Positions 32,048-42,340 of a stretch of DNA of 64,000 bases are shown in pieces; the first letter of the stretch is position 1; every line of letters begins with the position of its first letter. The stretch comes from Sulfurivermis sp041678005 (lineage in GTDB: Bacteria; Pseudomonadota; Gammaproteobacteria; Thiohalomonadales; Thiohalomonadaceae), in the NCBI GenBank assembly GCA_041678005.1, contig JBAYOW010000004.1:1-64000 (forward strand), given 5' to 3'. Both the position numbers and the translations under genes were made by a program. The notes under the pieces were generated by a model. It was not told the origin of the DNA. It was given only the letters and a program-made list of their open reading frames with translations, and searched no databases.

Positions 32048-32917
32048 CTACTGCACGAGCAATACAAGCACCCGACGATTGGCCGCACGGCCACTTGTCG
32101 TCCGGTTATCGGCAGCAGGTTTGCCCTTGCCCAGCGCGTGCAGAGTGAATTTATCCTCGGCCACACCCTTTTGCACCAAATAGTTACGCACCGCCTCGAC
32201 CCGCTGGCTGCTGAGCTGTTGATTGTAGCTGCGTCTGCCGACGCTATCCGTATGACCTTCAAGCACAACGCGGCTCACGGCAGGATCGGCCAGCAAATAG
32301 TCTACGATCCGGTCCAGAGTTTGCCTTGCCGCCGGCTGCAAGGCCGCGCTGCCAAAGTCAAACTGCAACCTGGTCTTCTCTACCATACTGAAATCATATG
32401 TCAGCATGTCATCCAGACAGGCCAGAAATTCAGCCAGGGCCGAGCGCACATTGACCGCCGAGATCGCTACCGTCACCTCATCGCGGCCATCGACCCAATC
32501 ACGATAGGTAAAGGTCGGAAACATCCCCTTTTCCAGCTCAGCCAACAAGCGCTGTGCCAAAGGCCGATCGAGATGAAAAGGCTGCGCGCTATGCGCTACA
32601 GTCACATTGCCCAAATCCAGCGCCGCAACATCATGCTTCCAGGCCGGGGCCAGCGATGCCAATTGCGCAACACCTGTCTGCGCCGGACGGCGCATGACCT
32701 CGGCGCTAAACTCAAGCTCACCGCCTGCACGTGCGGCAAAACGCACCGAACCATAAAATGGAATCTCATGACTCAAGGAACAGGCAAGGCGTGAGGAGCT
32801 TACCTCCCAACGGGATTCGTGCACAGTCGCACCATAATATTGCGCACCGGCCAGCGCCGTGCCCAATGGAGACAAGCCCACACAACACACCAGCCATTGC
32901 CGCAAAGATAAGGCCAC
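32048..32917 (-). CDS. OmpA-family protein, MotY-like
   Basis: This 289-residue secreted protein has a signal peptide at residues 1-24 (…LGTALAGAQYYGA). An N-terminal domain of about 150 residues (WEVSSSRLACSLSHEIPFYG) resembles the T-ring-binding domain of sodium-type flagellar MotY. The C-terminal OmpA peptidoglycan-binding domain has LQFDFGSAALQPAARQTLDR, VVLEGHTDSVGRR, YNQQLSSQRVEAVRNYL and GRAANRRVLV. MotY stabilises the stator ring in polar flagella. The start is GTG at 32917 with GGGGA upstream. No flagellar gene is next to it, so the MotY assignment rests on domain resemblance. Confidence 0.78.
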   Translation of the reverse strand: MALSLRQWLVCCVGLSPLGTALAGAQYYGATVHESRWEVSSSRLACSLSHEIPFYGSVRFAARAGGELEFSAEVMRRPAQTGVAQLASLAPAWKHDVAALDLGNVTVAHSAQPFHLDRPLAQRLLAELEKGMFPTFTYRDWVDGRDEVTVAISAVNVRSALAEFLACLDDMLTYDFSMVEKTRLQFDFGSAALQPAARQTLDRIVDYLLADPAVSRVVLEGHTDSVGRRSYNQQLSSQRVEAVRNYLVQKGVAEDKFTLHALGKGKPAADNRTTSGRAANRRVLVLLVQ

Positions 32918-33047
32918 AGGAATTCCCCAAAGCGATCGATCTGTTTACAAGACAATCGGCAGCAGGCAGCAAAACTTGAGCACGCCCACCAAAATCAGCC
33001 CGTAGATCACCATTGCAGCAAAATTTTCAGGGTGCACCTCACATATT

Positions 33048-36000
33048 TCAGCCCACCCACAGCCGTGCATTGCGGAACATGCGCAGCCAAGGGCCATCTT
33101 CCTGACCATCATTCAGTCCCCAGGAGTTTTGTACCGCACGGAACATGCGCTCAGGGTGAGGCATCATTAGAGTAACGCGGCCATCGGCACTGGTCAGGCC
33201 GGTAATTCCCAGTGGCGAACCATTGGGATTGAATGGATAACGCTCGGTCGGATCGCCATAATTGTCCACCCAGCGCAGCGCCACACGACGCTCGCGCAAG
33301 GCGGTCACCGGCCCATCCGCCGCGTCAAACTCAGCGCGGCCCTCGCCATGCGCGACGGCAACCGGCAGGCGTGAGCCTTCCATGCCGGCAAGAAACAGCG
33401 AAGGCGATTTCATCACCTCAACCATCGCCACACGCGCCTCGAATTGCTCGGACTCATTACGCACAAAACGTGGCCAGCCATCGGCGCCCGGGATCAGCGT
33501 ATGCAGCTGCGACAGCATCTGACAGCCATTGCAAACGCCCAGGCTGAAGCTGTCCTCACGCTGGAAAAAATGGCTGAACTCATCGTGCACGCGTGGATTG
33601 AAAAGGATCGACTTGGCCCAGCCACCACCAGCACCGAGCACATCACCATAGGAAAAACCACCGCAGGACACCAGGCCGGTGAATTCCTTAAGTGTGCGCC
33701 TGCCGGTCAGCAGGTCGCTCATATGTACATCAACCACAGCAAAACCGGCCCGCTGCAGGGCCGCCGCCATTTCCATCTGACCATTCACACCCTGCTCGCG
33801 CAAGATTGCGATGCGTGGGCGTTTACCAGTGCGGATAAATGGTGCGGCCACATCGTCATTCAGGTCGAAGCGAAGCTCTACATGCAGGCCGGGATCGTTG
33901 GCATCAAGTAGGGCATCGAACTCATCCTGCGCACAGGACGGATTATCGCGCAATGACTGCATCTGATAACTAGTTTCGGCCCAGGCCCGTTGCAAGTCGA
34001 TACGCGATTCATTGCACAACTCCTCGCCCGAACGCGTGATGATAATGCGATCCGCAACATCCAGCGTGCCGATCACATGGCTGTATTTGCCAAGTCCGGC
34101 ATCGTGCAAAGATTTCAATGCATCATCGGTGTCGACATGGCGCACCTGCAGCACGGCGCCAAGCTCCTCGTTGAACAACAGCGAAATGGCATCACCAGCC
34201 AACTCGCCAAGCTCAATCTTGATACCGGTATGACCGGCAAAGGCCATCTCGGCCAAGGTAACGAACAGACCACCATCTGAACGATCGTGATAGGCCAGCA
34301 ATATGCCGTTGGCATTCATCTCCTGGATGCAGGCAAAAAATGACTTGAACAAGGCTGGATCATCCAGATCAGGCCCCTGACGCCCCATTTGCTTATATAC
34401 CTGCGCCAACGAAGATCCACCCAAGCGGTTGCGCCCCTTGCCCAGATCGATATAGATAAGGTCAGTATCGCCCTTGTCATTGCGCAGCTCTGGTGTCAGG
34501 CTCTTGCGAATATCAGCCACCGGCGCAAAGGCCGAGCTGATCAGCGACATTGGCGCAGTAACACTCTTCTGCTCGCCATTCTCCTGCCACACGGTCTTCA
34601 TCGACATGGAATCCTTGCCTACCGGAATAGCAATCCCCAGGGCCGGACAAAGCTCCATGCCCACCGCATGCACCGCATCATATAAATCTGCATCTTCACC
34701 AGGATGACCGGCCGGTGCCATCCAGTTGGCGGAAAGCACGATGCGCGAAATATCATCTATATGAGCCGCAGCAATATTGGTCAACGCCTCACCGACGGCC
34801 ATGCGCGCCGAGGCCACCGCGTCAATCAAGGCCAGCGGCGCGCGCTCGCCCACCGCCATCGCCTCGCCGGTATAGACATCAAATGAAGTTGCCGTGACGC
34901 CACAATCGGCGACTGGCACTTGCCAGGGGCCAACCATTTGGTCTCGGCAAACCAGACCGGTAACAGTGCGATCACCTATGGTGATGAGGAAATTCTTGCT
35001 GGCGACAGTTGGCAGGCGCAATAAACGATAGGCCGCCTCGCCCAGCTTGATGCCATGCAACTGCAAATCATTTTTCTGAAAGGTCTTGTGCTGCACATCG
35101 CGCAACATCTTGGGAGGTTTGCCAAGCAAGACTTCCAGCGGCAGATCGATCGGCGTGTTATTGAAGTGGGCATCTTGCAGCATCAACTGCTGCTCGGCCG
35201 TCGCCTCACCGATCACGGCAAAAGGCGCACGTTCACGCGCACAGATCGCCGCAAAGCACTCCATATCCTCGCTGCGCACGGCAAGTACATAGCGCTCCTG
35301 CGCCTCGTTGCACCAAATCTCCATCGGCGTCATGCCCGGCTCATCATTGGGTATGGTGCGTAACTCAAAGCGCGCGCCACGACCGGCATCATTGACTAAC
35401 TCCGGCATGGCATTGGACAGACCACCTGCGCCGACATCGTGCAGCGATACAATGGGATTGGCCTCACCCAACTGCCAGCAACGGTCGATCACTTCCTGAC
35501 AGCGGCGCTGCATTTCAGGGTTACCGCGCTGCACCGAAGCAAAATCCAAATCTTCATGCGACTGACCGGTATTTATAGACGAGGCCGCGCCGCCACCCAA
35601 ACCTATCAACATCGCCGGCCCACCCAATACGACCAGCTGCGCGCCAACTGGAATAGGCTGCTTCTCGACATGGTCGATACGCATATTGCCCAGCCCACCG
35701 GCCAGCATGATCGGCTTGTGATAGCCGCGCACTTCATCGCCATTCGGCCCGACAACTTTTTCTTCATAAGTACGGAAATAACCGTTAATGGCAGGTCTGC
35801 CAAACTCATTATTAAAAGAGGCCGCGCCCAAGGGGCCATCGATCATGATCTGCAGGGCAGAGACTATCCGCTCTGGCTTGCCATAATCATGTTCCCAGGG
35901 CTGTGCAAAACCCGGGATACGCAGATTGGAGACAGAAAAACCGCACAGTCCAGCCTTGGGCCTGGAGCCGCGTCCAGTGGCGCCCTCGTCGCGTATCTCA

Positions 36001-36947
36001 CCACCCGAGCCGGTCGCCGCGCCAGGAAATGGTGAGATAGCAGTTGGATGATTGTGCGTCTCCACCTTCATCAGGATTGCCACATGCTCCTGGTGGTAAG
36101 CATATTCCTGCGTGTCTGACTGCGGATAAAAACGCCCCGCCGTATAGCCCTCAATCACCGCAGAGTTATCTTTATAGGCCGAAAGTATGTTTTTGTTGTT
36201 GTGGTGATAGGTGTTGCGGATCATGCTAAACAAGGATTTTTCCTGTGTCTTGCCATCGATGATCCAGTCAGCGTTGAAGATCTTGTGACGACAGTGCTCG
36301 GAATTGGCCTGGGCGAACATCATCAGCTCGACGTCTGTGGGGTTGCGGCCCAGCGCAGTGAAATTCTCCAGCAGGTAATCTATCTCATCCTCGGCCAGCG
36401 CCAATCCCCAATCGATATTGGCATGTTCCAGCGCGGCACGACCGCCACCCAGCAAATCCACCCTGCGCAATGGCGCAGGCTCGGTGGCATGAAACAATCC
36501 ATCGGCATCTTCCAGCGTATCCAGAACACTCTCAGTCATGCGATCGTGTAACAGAGCCGCCCCGGCCTCCCGTTCATCAGCCGTAAACACAGATGCATCA
36601 GACTTGCGCAGATAATAGGCCAGCCCACGCTCCAGGCGGCGCACAGCAGTCAAACCACAATTTTGCGCGATATCCGTCGCCTTGGAAGCCCAGGGTGAAA
36701 TAGTCCCCAGCCGTGGCACAACAAAAAATAATTGGCCATGCGGCTCTTCGACAGTCAGTCGTGGGCCATAACTGAGCACCTGTTCCAGGATAGACTGCTC
36801 AGCCTGCGCAAGCTGCCGTTCCAGATCAACGACATGCACAAACTCGGCATACACATGCCCGACCGCAGGCACAGCACGACGCAACTGCGCCAAGAGTTTT
36901 TCCAGACGAAACGGCGATAGAGCCGGATTTCCGCGCAACAGCAACAT
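33048..36947 (-). CDS. purL: Phosphoribosylformylglycinamidine synthase, long form
   Basis: The protein has 1299 residues from the ATG at 36947 (MLLLRGNPALSPFRLEKLL), matching the N terminus and length of E. coli PurL (1295). The frame extended to 37061 adds an unrelated leader. Domains in order are the PurS-like N terminus, linker, FGAM synthetase core (SEHCRHKIFNADW, KVETHNHPTAISPFPGAATG and LHDVGAGGLSNA) and a C-terminal class I glutaminase. The glutaminase shows GVCNGCQMLSQL with the nucleophile Cys and PHPERMFR with the catalytic His/Glu. It catalyses the fourth step of de novo purine synthesis. It is monocistronic here. Confidence 0.98.
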   Translation of the reverse strand: MLLLRGNPALSPFRLEKLLAQLRRAVPAVGHVYAEFVHVVDLERQLAQAEQSILEQVLSYGPRLTVEEPHGQLFFVVPRLGTISPWASKATDIAQNCGLTAVRRLERGLAYYLRKSDASVFTADEREAGAALLHDRMTESVLDTLEDADGLFHATEPAPLRRVDLLGGGRAALEHANIDWGLALAEDEIDYLLENFTALGRNPTDVELMMFAQANSEHCRHKIFNADWIIDGKTQEKSLFSMIRNTYHHNNKNILSAYKDNSAVIEGYTAGRFYPQSDTQEYAYHQEHVAILMKVETHNHPTAISPFPGAATGSGGEIRDEGATGRGSRPKAGLCGFSVSNLRIPGFAQPWEHDYGKPERIVSALQIMIDGPLGAASFNNEFGRPAINGYFRTYEEKVVGPNGDEVRGYHKPIMLAGGLGNMRIDHVEKQPIPVGAQLVVLGGPAMLIGLGGGAASSINTGQSHEDLDFASVQRGNPEMQRRCQEVIDRCWQLGEANPIVSLHDVGAGGLSNAMPELVNDAGRGARFELRTIPNDEPGMTPMEIWCNEAQERYVLAVRSEDMECFAAICARERAPFAVIGEATAEQQLMLQDAHFNNTPIDLPLEVLLGKPPKMLRDVQHKTFQKNDLQLHGIKLGEAAYRLLRLPTVASKNFLITIGDRTVTGLVCRDQMVGPWQVPVADCGVTATSFDVYTGEAMAVGERAPLALIDAVASARMAVGEALTNIAAAHIDDISRIVLSANWMAPAGHPGEDADLYDAVHAVGMELCPALGIAIPVGKDSMSMKTVWQENGEQKSVTAPMSLISSAFAPVADIRKSLTPELRNDKGDTDLIYIDLGKGRNRLGGSSLAQVYKQMGRQGPDLDDPALFKSFFACIQEMNANGILLAYHDRSDGGLFVTLAEMAFAGHTGIKIELGELAGDAISLLFNEELGAVLQVRHVDTDDALKSLHDAGLGKYSHVIGTLDVADRIIITRSGEELCNESRIDLQRAWAETSYQMQSLRDNPSCAQDEFDALLDANDPGLHVELRFDLNDDVAAPFIRTGKRPRIAILREQGVNGQMEMAAALQRAGFAVVDVHMSDLLTGRRTLKEFTGLVSCGGFSYGDVLGAGGGWAKSILFNPRVHDEFSHFFQREDSFSLGVCNGCQMLSQLHTLIPGADGWPRFVRNESEQFEARVAMVEVMKSPSLFLAGMEGSRLPVAVAHGEGRAEFDAADGPVTALRERRVALRWVDNYGDPTERYPFNPNGSPLGITGLTSADGRVTLMMPHPERMFRAVQNSWGLNDGQEDGPWLRMFRNARLWVG

Positions 36948-37149
36948 GATTGGGCGAGCCTTTTTTGCCAGGTGGAGAAGATCGCTAATGATACTGGCAA
37001 AGCAAGAAAAGGGAAAATAAGACAGACCGGAGGCCTGGTTCGAAGGCAAAGAGGCCCACACACTTTAATTTTTACAGCACGTACCAATCGCGGCTAAAGC
37101 AGCTCCCACTGGTGCATTTGTCCCGTCATTCCCGCACATGCGGTCGTTA

Positions 37150-37190
37150 CCCTCTCCCCCAACCCCTCTCCCGTGAGCGGGAGAGGGGAG
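37150..37190. repeat. R1 palindrome copy
   Basis: The sequence is 'ccctctcccccaacccctc' followed by 'tcccgtgagcgggagaggg', the same element as at 11114 and 12167. Confidence 0.78.
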
Positions 37191-37211
37191 GAATTGCGCT
37201 CGACTCAGAAC

Positions 37212-37239
37212 CGTCATTCCCGCGCAGGCGGGAATCCAG
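37212..37239. repeat. R2 palindrome copy
   Basis: This 28-bp element is identical to the one at 11219-11246, with CGTCATTCCCGC and GCGGGAATCCAG. Confidence 0.8.
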
Positions 37240-37405
37240 ACACTGAAAAAACAGAAAGCCTACGCTGGCGCAGGTCATCCGCACAGGCGGGCGTTACCCT
37301 CTCTTTAGTGTGATGCCCGGCCTGTAATTGCGGTTGGGCATTGCCGTTTGGCTTTAAAAATAACTAAGATGGGCGCTTCCTGCTTCTACAAACCGAGTTG
37401 AATCC

Positions 37406-37837
37406 TTGAACACTGAATCCACCCCCAGCCCCCTGCCACGTCGCCTTGCGGCAGCACTTTACGACAGCATATTATTGCTTGGCGTGGAAGTCATCGCCTT
37501 CATCCCCTACACGTTTTTACGCCGTGGTGGGCCTGGACAGGGAGAATTTGACCCACTGGCACTGGCCTGGCTACTGGCTATCGCATTTTTGTTTTTTGGC
37601 TGGTTCTGGGTGCATGGCGGCCAAACTTTGGGTATGCGCACCTGGCGTATCCGCGTACAAACCCTGGACGGCCAGCCGATAAGCTGGTTACAAGCTCTAC
37701 TGCGTTTTTTTGTTGCCATTATTTCGTGGGCAGCACTTGGCCTGGGCTTTTGGTGGACACTGTGGGACAAGGATAAAATGACCTGGCACGATCGCTGGTC
37801 AGAAAGCCGTCTGGTACGAACCGACAGTCAAAAATAA
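37406..37837 (+). CDS. RDD family membrane protein
   Basis: The 143-residue protein has the RDD-domain features: PRRLAAALYDSILLLGVEV at the N terminus, containing the R and D residues, three hydrophobic helices, and GGQTLGMRTWRIRVQTLDG. RDD proteins are small inner-membrane proteins of uncertain, possibly transport-related, function. The start is TTG at 37406; no in-frame ATG exists before the first conserved residues, and a short GAG lies upstream. It stands alone between the repeat spacer and a convergent carbonic anhydrase gene. Confidence 0.88.
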   Translation: MNTESTPSPLPRRLAAALYDSILLLGVEVIAFIPYTFLRRGGPGQGEFDPLALAWLLAIAFLFFGWFWVHGGQTLGMRTWRIRVQTLDGQPISWLQALLRFFVAIISWAALGLGFWWTLWDKDKMTWHDRWSESRLVRTDSQK

Positions 37838-37888
37838 ACCTGGCAAGCCTGGCTGTATTCGACTGTTTCTTATTTCACTGGATTCTTA

Positions 37889-38521
37889 CTATTCATCGAT
37901 ACGATAAATCGGCGCGAGCTGGCCAGGGCCGTTCACTCGCACGCCAAGATCACGCAGAATACCGTCCCTGATGCTGTAGATGCAGCCATGCACAGACAGG
38001 CGTTGTCCTTTTTGCCAGGCATGTTGCACGATGGTGGTATGACAGATGTTGGCTACCTGTTGCATGACATTTAGCTCACACAAGCGATCAACACGCTGCT
38101 CCTCGGCCAACGGCTCCAATTGCCGACGATGCCGGTCGTATATGTCGCGCACGTAGTTCAACCAGTTATCGATGAGGCCAAGCTCCCTGTCCTGCAAGGC
38201 AGCGCGTATACCACCACAGCCGTAATGACCGGTAACTATGATGTGCTTTACCTGCAGCACTTCAATGGCGTACTGCAACACCGACATACAATTAAAATCA
38301 GTGTGATAGACCAGATTGGCGACGTTACGATGGACAAACAGCTCGCCTGGTGCGAGGCCGACGATATCATTGGCCGGAACCCGGCTGTCGGAACAACCTA
38401 TCCATAAATATTCAGGTGATTGCTGCTGCCAGAGGCGTTGAAAGTATTCTGGATCCTGTAAAAGATGTCTTGCCGCCCAAGCCTGGTTGTTGTTGAAGAG
38501 ATCACTGATATCGCCGGCCAT
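37889..38521 (-). CDS. can: Beta-class carbonic anhydrase
   Basis: The protein has 210 residues. Zinc ligands are seen in YLWIGCSDSRVPANDIVG (Cys and Asp) and VTGHYGCGGIRAAL (His and Cys), the hallmark of E. coli Can-type enzymes. AWAARHLLQDPEYFQRL and VHGCIYSIRDGILRDLGV are also typical. It interconverts CO2 and bicarbonate in the cytosol, useful for carboxylation reactions and, if the organism is autotrophic, for carbon supply. It is convergent with the RDD gene and downstream of lptG on the same strand, separated by 76 bp. Confidence 0.97.
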   Translation of the reverse strand: MAGDISDLFNNNQAWAARHLLQDPEYFQRLWQQQSPEYLWIGCSDSRVPANDIVGLAPGELFVHRNVANLVYHTDFNCMSVLQYAIEVLQVKHIIVTGHYGCGGIRAALQDRELGLIDNWLNYVRDIYDRHRRQLEPLAEEQRVDRLCELNVMQQVANICHTTIVQHAWQKGQRLSVHGCIYSIRDGILRDLGVRVNGPGQLAPIYRIDE

Positions 38522-38597
38522 TTGGATTATCCATTATTGATTTGTCCGGTATTTTACCCGGCTTCACGCGCCAGTTGATAAGATTTACTAATACAAA

Positions 38598-39662
38598 CTA
38601 TCGCACTTTCTGCATCAACACCCACCACAGCCCAAAAACCACCAGAGTTGGCAGCAGTGCACCGATAATGGGCGAGAAACCATAAACCAGGGCGACTTGA
38701 CCAAAGACCCCATTGAGCATATAAAAACCTATCCCTGTCAAACCGCCTACCGTGATACGCAAACCTATGCTGACGCTGCGTAATAAGCCAAAGATGAAAG
38801 GCACTGCCAGCAACATCATGCCAGCAGTGGCAAAAGGCACGGCAACCCGCATCCACAAGGCCAGCTCATGACTGCGGACATCCAGATTGTTGTTGCGCAT
38901 GTACTGCACATAGCCCAGCAGTTCGTTGATAGGCAACTTATCTGGCGACATGGCCGCTACGCTGATCACCTCGGGTGTCAGACTGGTTTGCCATTGCAGC
39001 TCGGCCATGCCCTCATGCGCTACTCCCGCATGGTCAATATGACTGCGCCTGACCTTGTGCAAAACCCATTGCCCTTCAGCATAGCTGGCCGATTTGGCCC
39101 GGATCAACTCAAGCAGACGCTGGTCCCCGGCAAAGACATAAATCGACACATCATGTGCCGCGCCACCTGCTAACAGCAGGCGCATATGTATGTAGGTATC
39201 ATTATCACGCACCCACAAACCGCCCTTGGCATTGAGTCTGATGCTGCTATTGAGCGCCTGTGCACGCATCGTGTGCGCCTGCTGCTCCAGTGGTGGCGCG
39301 AGGAACTCGCCGATCAGGCCTACGGCCAGCATCATCCACAAGGCCATTTTCATCATGGCCAACAGAATGCGCCGTACCGACACCCCCGCTGCACGGATCA
39401 CGGTCAGCTCATTGCTGCTGGCTAGGCTGCCCAGACCCAGCAGACCACCGAGCAGAGCCAGCATAGGAAAGAGATCATAGAGCTGACGTGGCAACATCAT
39501 CAGACTGTATTGCACGGCATTGATGATGGAATATTGCTCACGACCAACGGCCTTGAACTCATTCATAAGAGTGATGAAAAAATAAATCGTGAGCAACACC
39601 AGAGAAACCAGCAAGGTCTGCACCAGGACTGTCTGTCCGATATAGCGTCTCAGGATCCTCAT
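38598..39662 (-). CDS. lptG: LPS export ABC transporter permease LptG
   Basis: The protein has 354 residues from the ATG at 39662, which overlaps the lptF stop (ATGA); the longer frame to 39767 reads through lptF. It has six hydrophobic helices in the LptF/LptG arrangement, with three at each end around a periplasmic jellyroll. MRILRRYIGQTVLVQTLLV and LASSNELTVIRAAGVSVRRIL, the coupling-helix region, are diagnostic. With LptF and LptB it extracts lipopolysaccharide from the inner membrane. Confidence 0.97.
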   Translation of the reverse strand: MRILRRYIGQTVLVQTLLVSLVLLTIYFFITLMNEFKAVGREQYSIINAVQYSLMMLPRQLYDLFPMLALLGGLLGLGSLASSNELTVIRAAGVSVRRILLAMMKMALWMMLAVGLIGEFLAPPLEQQAHTMRAQALNSSIRLNAKGGLWVRDNDTYIHMRLLLAGGAAHDVSIYVFAGDQRLLELIRAKSASYAEGQWVLHKVRRSHIDHAGVAHEGMAELQWQTSLTPEVISVAAMSPDKLPINELLGYVQYMRNNNLDVRSHELALWMRVAVPFATAGMMLLAVPFIFGLLRSVSIGLRITVGGLTGIGFYMLNGVFGQVALVYGFSPIIGALLPTLVVFGLWWVLMQKVR

Positions 39663-40750
39663 GCCGCCACCTTGCGGCGACGCGACCCTGGCAGGTGTTG
39701 CTGCCGCCAGAGTAGCCAAAGCAGCAGGGCAAGCGCCAGGGCATGCACCCACCACAATCCTGGCCAAGGATTGAGTGTCCCCTTACCCAAGGCGGATTTG
39801 GCAGAAAACATAAGCTGGCTATAGACGATGTAGATCAGAATGGCCTCAAACAGACGGGCATAGCGCCCCTCACGCGGCGAGCTACGCGACAGCGGCACGG
39901 CCAGCAGACCAAATAGCAAGGTACTGATCGGCACCATCAGCCGCCATTGCAGCTCGGACATATGCGCAGCAGAAGAACTGCGCCATAAGGCCAATGACGA
40001 CATGGCCTGGCGCGGGCGCTCACTGGCAACAACCTCACGCACCTGTATGCGTACACCATGTTCGCGAAACTGAATGATGCGAAAATCAGGCGCGGCAGGA
40101 TCTCCCTCATAACGATAGCCATCAAAAAACACCATGTAACGCTCACCGTCGATCAACTGCTGGCGCGCACTTTCAGCTGACAATACCTGTGTGCCATCCG
40201 CACTCTCGCCATAGGCAAAGACCTTAAGCATTTCCCGCCTGTCGTCAGAGATTTTTTCCAGATAAACCAACATGCCGGCACCCACTGAATTGAATCGTCC
40301 AGCCGTCAGCCCTTCAACCTCGGTACGCGCCCTGACCTCATCCTGCAGACGGGTGTCCTGCTCATTGCTCCAGGGGATAAAAAACAAAGCCAAACTGCCA
40401 AACAGCAATGCCATCAGCAAGGAAACAAGACCCACCGTGCGAAAAACCAGCTCCGGCCCAAAGGCACAGGCATGCATGACGGTCATTTCACTATCGCGAT
40501 AAAGTCTGCCCAGAGCCAGCAATACTGACAGGAAAAACATCAGCGGAAACACATAAATCAGATTGGCCGAGCTTTGCAAAAACAGCATCAGCATGGCGAT
40601 GGATGCCGGATAATCGCCCTCTACCACGCTGGACATCACACGGATAAAGGTGATGCTCAACACCACCAGCGACAACAGCAAGGCCACACCAATAAAGGTG
40701 GCCGCTATCTCGCGCAGGATGTAACGTTGGATAATCAAGCAATCAATCAT
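39659..40750 (-). CDS. lptF: LPS export ABC transporter permease LptF
   Basis: This 363-residue membrane protein begins MIDCLIIQRYILREIAATFIG. It has the family segment LALGRLYRDSEMTVMHACAFGPE near residue 85, which contacts LptB. The six-helix-plus-beta-jellyroll layout is complete. It is divergent from pepA with 88 bp between the starts, the classic gammaproteobacterial arrangement lptGF<>pepA-holC-valS. Confidence 0.97.
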   Translation of the reverse strand: MIDCLIIQRYILREIAATFIGVALLLSLVVLSITFIRVMSSVVEGDYPASIAMLMLFLQSSANLIYVFPLMFFLSVLLALGRLYRDSEMTVMHACAFGPELVFRTVGLVSLLMALLFGSLALFFIPWSNEQDTRLQDEVRARTEVEGLTAGRFNSVGAGMLVYLEKISDDRREMLKVFAYGESADGTQVLSAESARQQLIDGERYMVFFDGYRYEGDPAAPDFRIIQFREHGVRIQVREVVASERPRQAMSSLALWRSSSAAHMSELQWRLMVPISTLLFGLLAVPLSRSSPREGRYARLFEAILIYIVYSQLMFSAKSALGKGTLNPWPGLWWVHALALALLLWLLWRQQHLPGSRRRKVAA

Positions 40751-40838
40751 CTAATATGGCAGGCAATAGCCAACCAGTTTACGCTATAGGCATAATCTGT
40801 AACACCATTCACCAGCTATCGTAGATCAGGAGTGTCAC

Positions 40839-42338
40839 ATGGAGTTTTCTGTTGTTTCCGGTGCCATCGAAAAGCAGCGCAGTGCCTGCTTTGTAGTTGG
40901 CGTACATGAAAAGCGCAAATTAAGTGCAGCAGCTGAAATCCTGGATAACAACTGCACCAACCTGATAAGTCAGGCGCTCAGGGCGGACGACATCAAGGGT
41001 AAACTGGGCGATGTATTGTTACTGCGCCCTGCCCATGCCCGGTTTGAGCGCATCTTGCTGGTTGGTTGCGGCCCGCTGGATGATGCCCTGGCAGCTGCCA
41101 AATATCGTCAACTCATCAAGTCTGCCCTCGCTGCGCTCAAGGACACAGGCAGCAAAAATGCCCTGCTTGGCCTCACTGATCTGGAGGTAAAGGATCGCGA
41201 CCTGGCCTGGAAGATACGCCAAATCGTCGAATTGGGCGGCGAGGTTTGCTACAAATTTGATCAATTAAAAACCGAAGAACAAGACAAAAAGCCAGTCAAG
41301 GCCAAAAAGGTCAGCATTCTGGTGAGTGATGCGGCCAGTCACAAGACAGCCCAGCAGGCCGTCCGCCATGGGCGGGCCATCCAGCATGGTATAAAGCTGA
41401 CCAAAGATCTCGCCAATCTGCCGGGCAATATCTGTACACCAACATATCTGGCCGATCGCGCCAAACAACTGGGTAAGGACAATAAAAGCCTCAAGTCCAC
41501 TATCCTCGACGAGGCGGCAATGAAGAAACTCGGCATGGGGGCCCTGCTGTCGGTGGCCAAAGGCAGCCGTCAGCCGCCACGGCTTATCGTGCTCGAATAC
41601 AAGGGCGGCAAGCAAAAGGACAAACCTGTGGTGCTAATTGGCAAGGGGCTTACCTTTGATGCAGGCGGCATTTCAATCAAGCCCGCTGCGGCGATGGATG
41701 AGATGAAATATGACATGTGTGGCGGTGCCAGCGTGCTCGGTGTAATGCAGGCGGTGGCTGAGCTGGAATTACCGATCAATGTAATCGGCGTTGTTCCTGC
41801 CGCAGAAAACCTGCCCGATGGCAACGCCAACAAGCCAGGCGATATCGTCACCTCGATGTCCGGCCAGACCATCGAGATCCTCAATACCGATGCCGAAGGA
41901 CGGCTGATACTTTGTGATGCCCTAACCTACAGCGCAAAATTCAAACCCGCTGTAGTCATCGATATCGCCACTCTGACTGGTGCCTGTGTCATCGCTTTGG
42001 GCTCACAGGCCTCCGGCTTGCTCGGCAATGATCAAGAACTGGTGGATGCCCTGCTCGCTGCCGGCCAACAAAGTAACGACCGTGCCTGGCAACTGCCCCT
42101 GTGGCCAGAATACGACGAGCAGCTCAAGAGCCCATTTGCCGACATGGCCAATATCGGTGGCCGCGAGGCTGGCACCATCACAGCTGCCAGTTTTCTCGCG
42201 CGTTACACCAAGGACTACAGCTGGGCTCACCTCGATGTTGCCGGTACAGCCTCGAAAAGTGGAAAGGACAAGGGCGCAACTGGCAGACCTGTTCCGCTGC
42301 TCATGCAATACCTGCTCGCTCGCAGCAAGGTCGTTTGA
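40839..42338 (+). CDS. pepA: Leucyl aminopeptidase (cytosol aminopeptidase)
   Basis: This 499-residue M17 peptidase has the N-terminal macro-like domain. The catalytic domain has LIGKGLTFDAGGISIKP (metal-binding Lys/Asp) and the signature NTDAEGRLILCDAL, plus ITAASFLARY near the end. The length matches E. coli PepA (503), which also acts as a DNA-binding regulator and in Xer recombination. AGGAG is close upstream of the ATG. holC follows with only a few bases between stop and start. Confidence 0.97.
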   Translation: MEFSVVSGAIEKQRSACFVVGVHEKRKLSAAAEILDNNCTNLISQALRADDIKGKLGDVLLLRPAHARFERILLVGCGPLDDALAAAKYRQLIKSALAALKDTGSKNALLGLTDLEVKDRDLAWKIRQIVELGGEVCYKFDQLKTEEQDKKPVKAKKVSILVSDAASHKTAQQAVRHGRAIQHGIKLTKDLANLPGNICTPTYLADRAKQLGKDNKSLKSTILDEAAMKKLGMGALLSVAKGSRQPPRLIVLEYKGGKQKDKPVVLIGKGLTFDAGGISIKPAAAMDEMKYDMCGGASVLGVMQAVAELELPINVIGVVPAAENLPDGNANKPGDIVTSMSGQTIEILNTDAEGRLILCDALTYSAKFKPAVVIDIATLTGACVIALGSQASGLLGNDQELVDALLAAGQQSNDRAWQLPLWPEYDEQLKSPFADMANIGGREAGTITAASFLARYTKDYSWAHLDVAGTASKSGKDKGATGRPVPLLMQYLLARSKVV

Positions 42339-42340
42339 AC

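Larger units (their letters stand above)
36948..37405. other. Repeat-rich spacer between purL and RDD gene
   Basis: This 458-bp intergenic stretch is divergent. It contains a decayed R2 copy near 37122, an R1 palindrome (37150-37190) and a full R2 copy (37212-37239). Near 37299-37345 there are fragments resembling R1 and R3 ('ttaccctctct', 'gggcattgcc'). The promoters of purL and the RDD gene must lie at its ends; no clear boxes were found. Confidence 0.6.

Noticed and set aside
35439..36035. 198-residue plus-strand frame opposite purL
   Set aside because: It lies antisense to a conserved PurL domain and has no recognisable motif.
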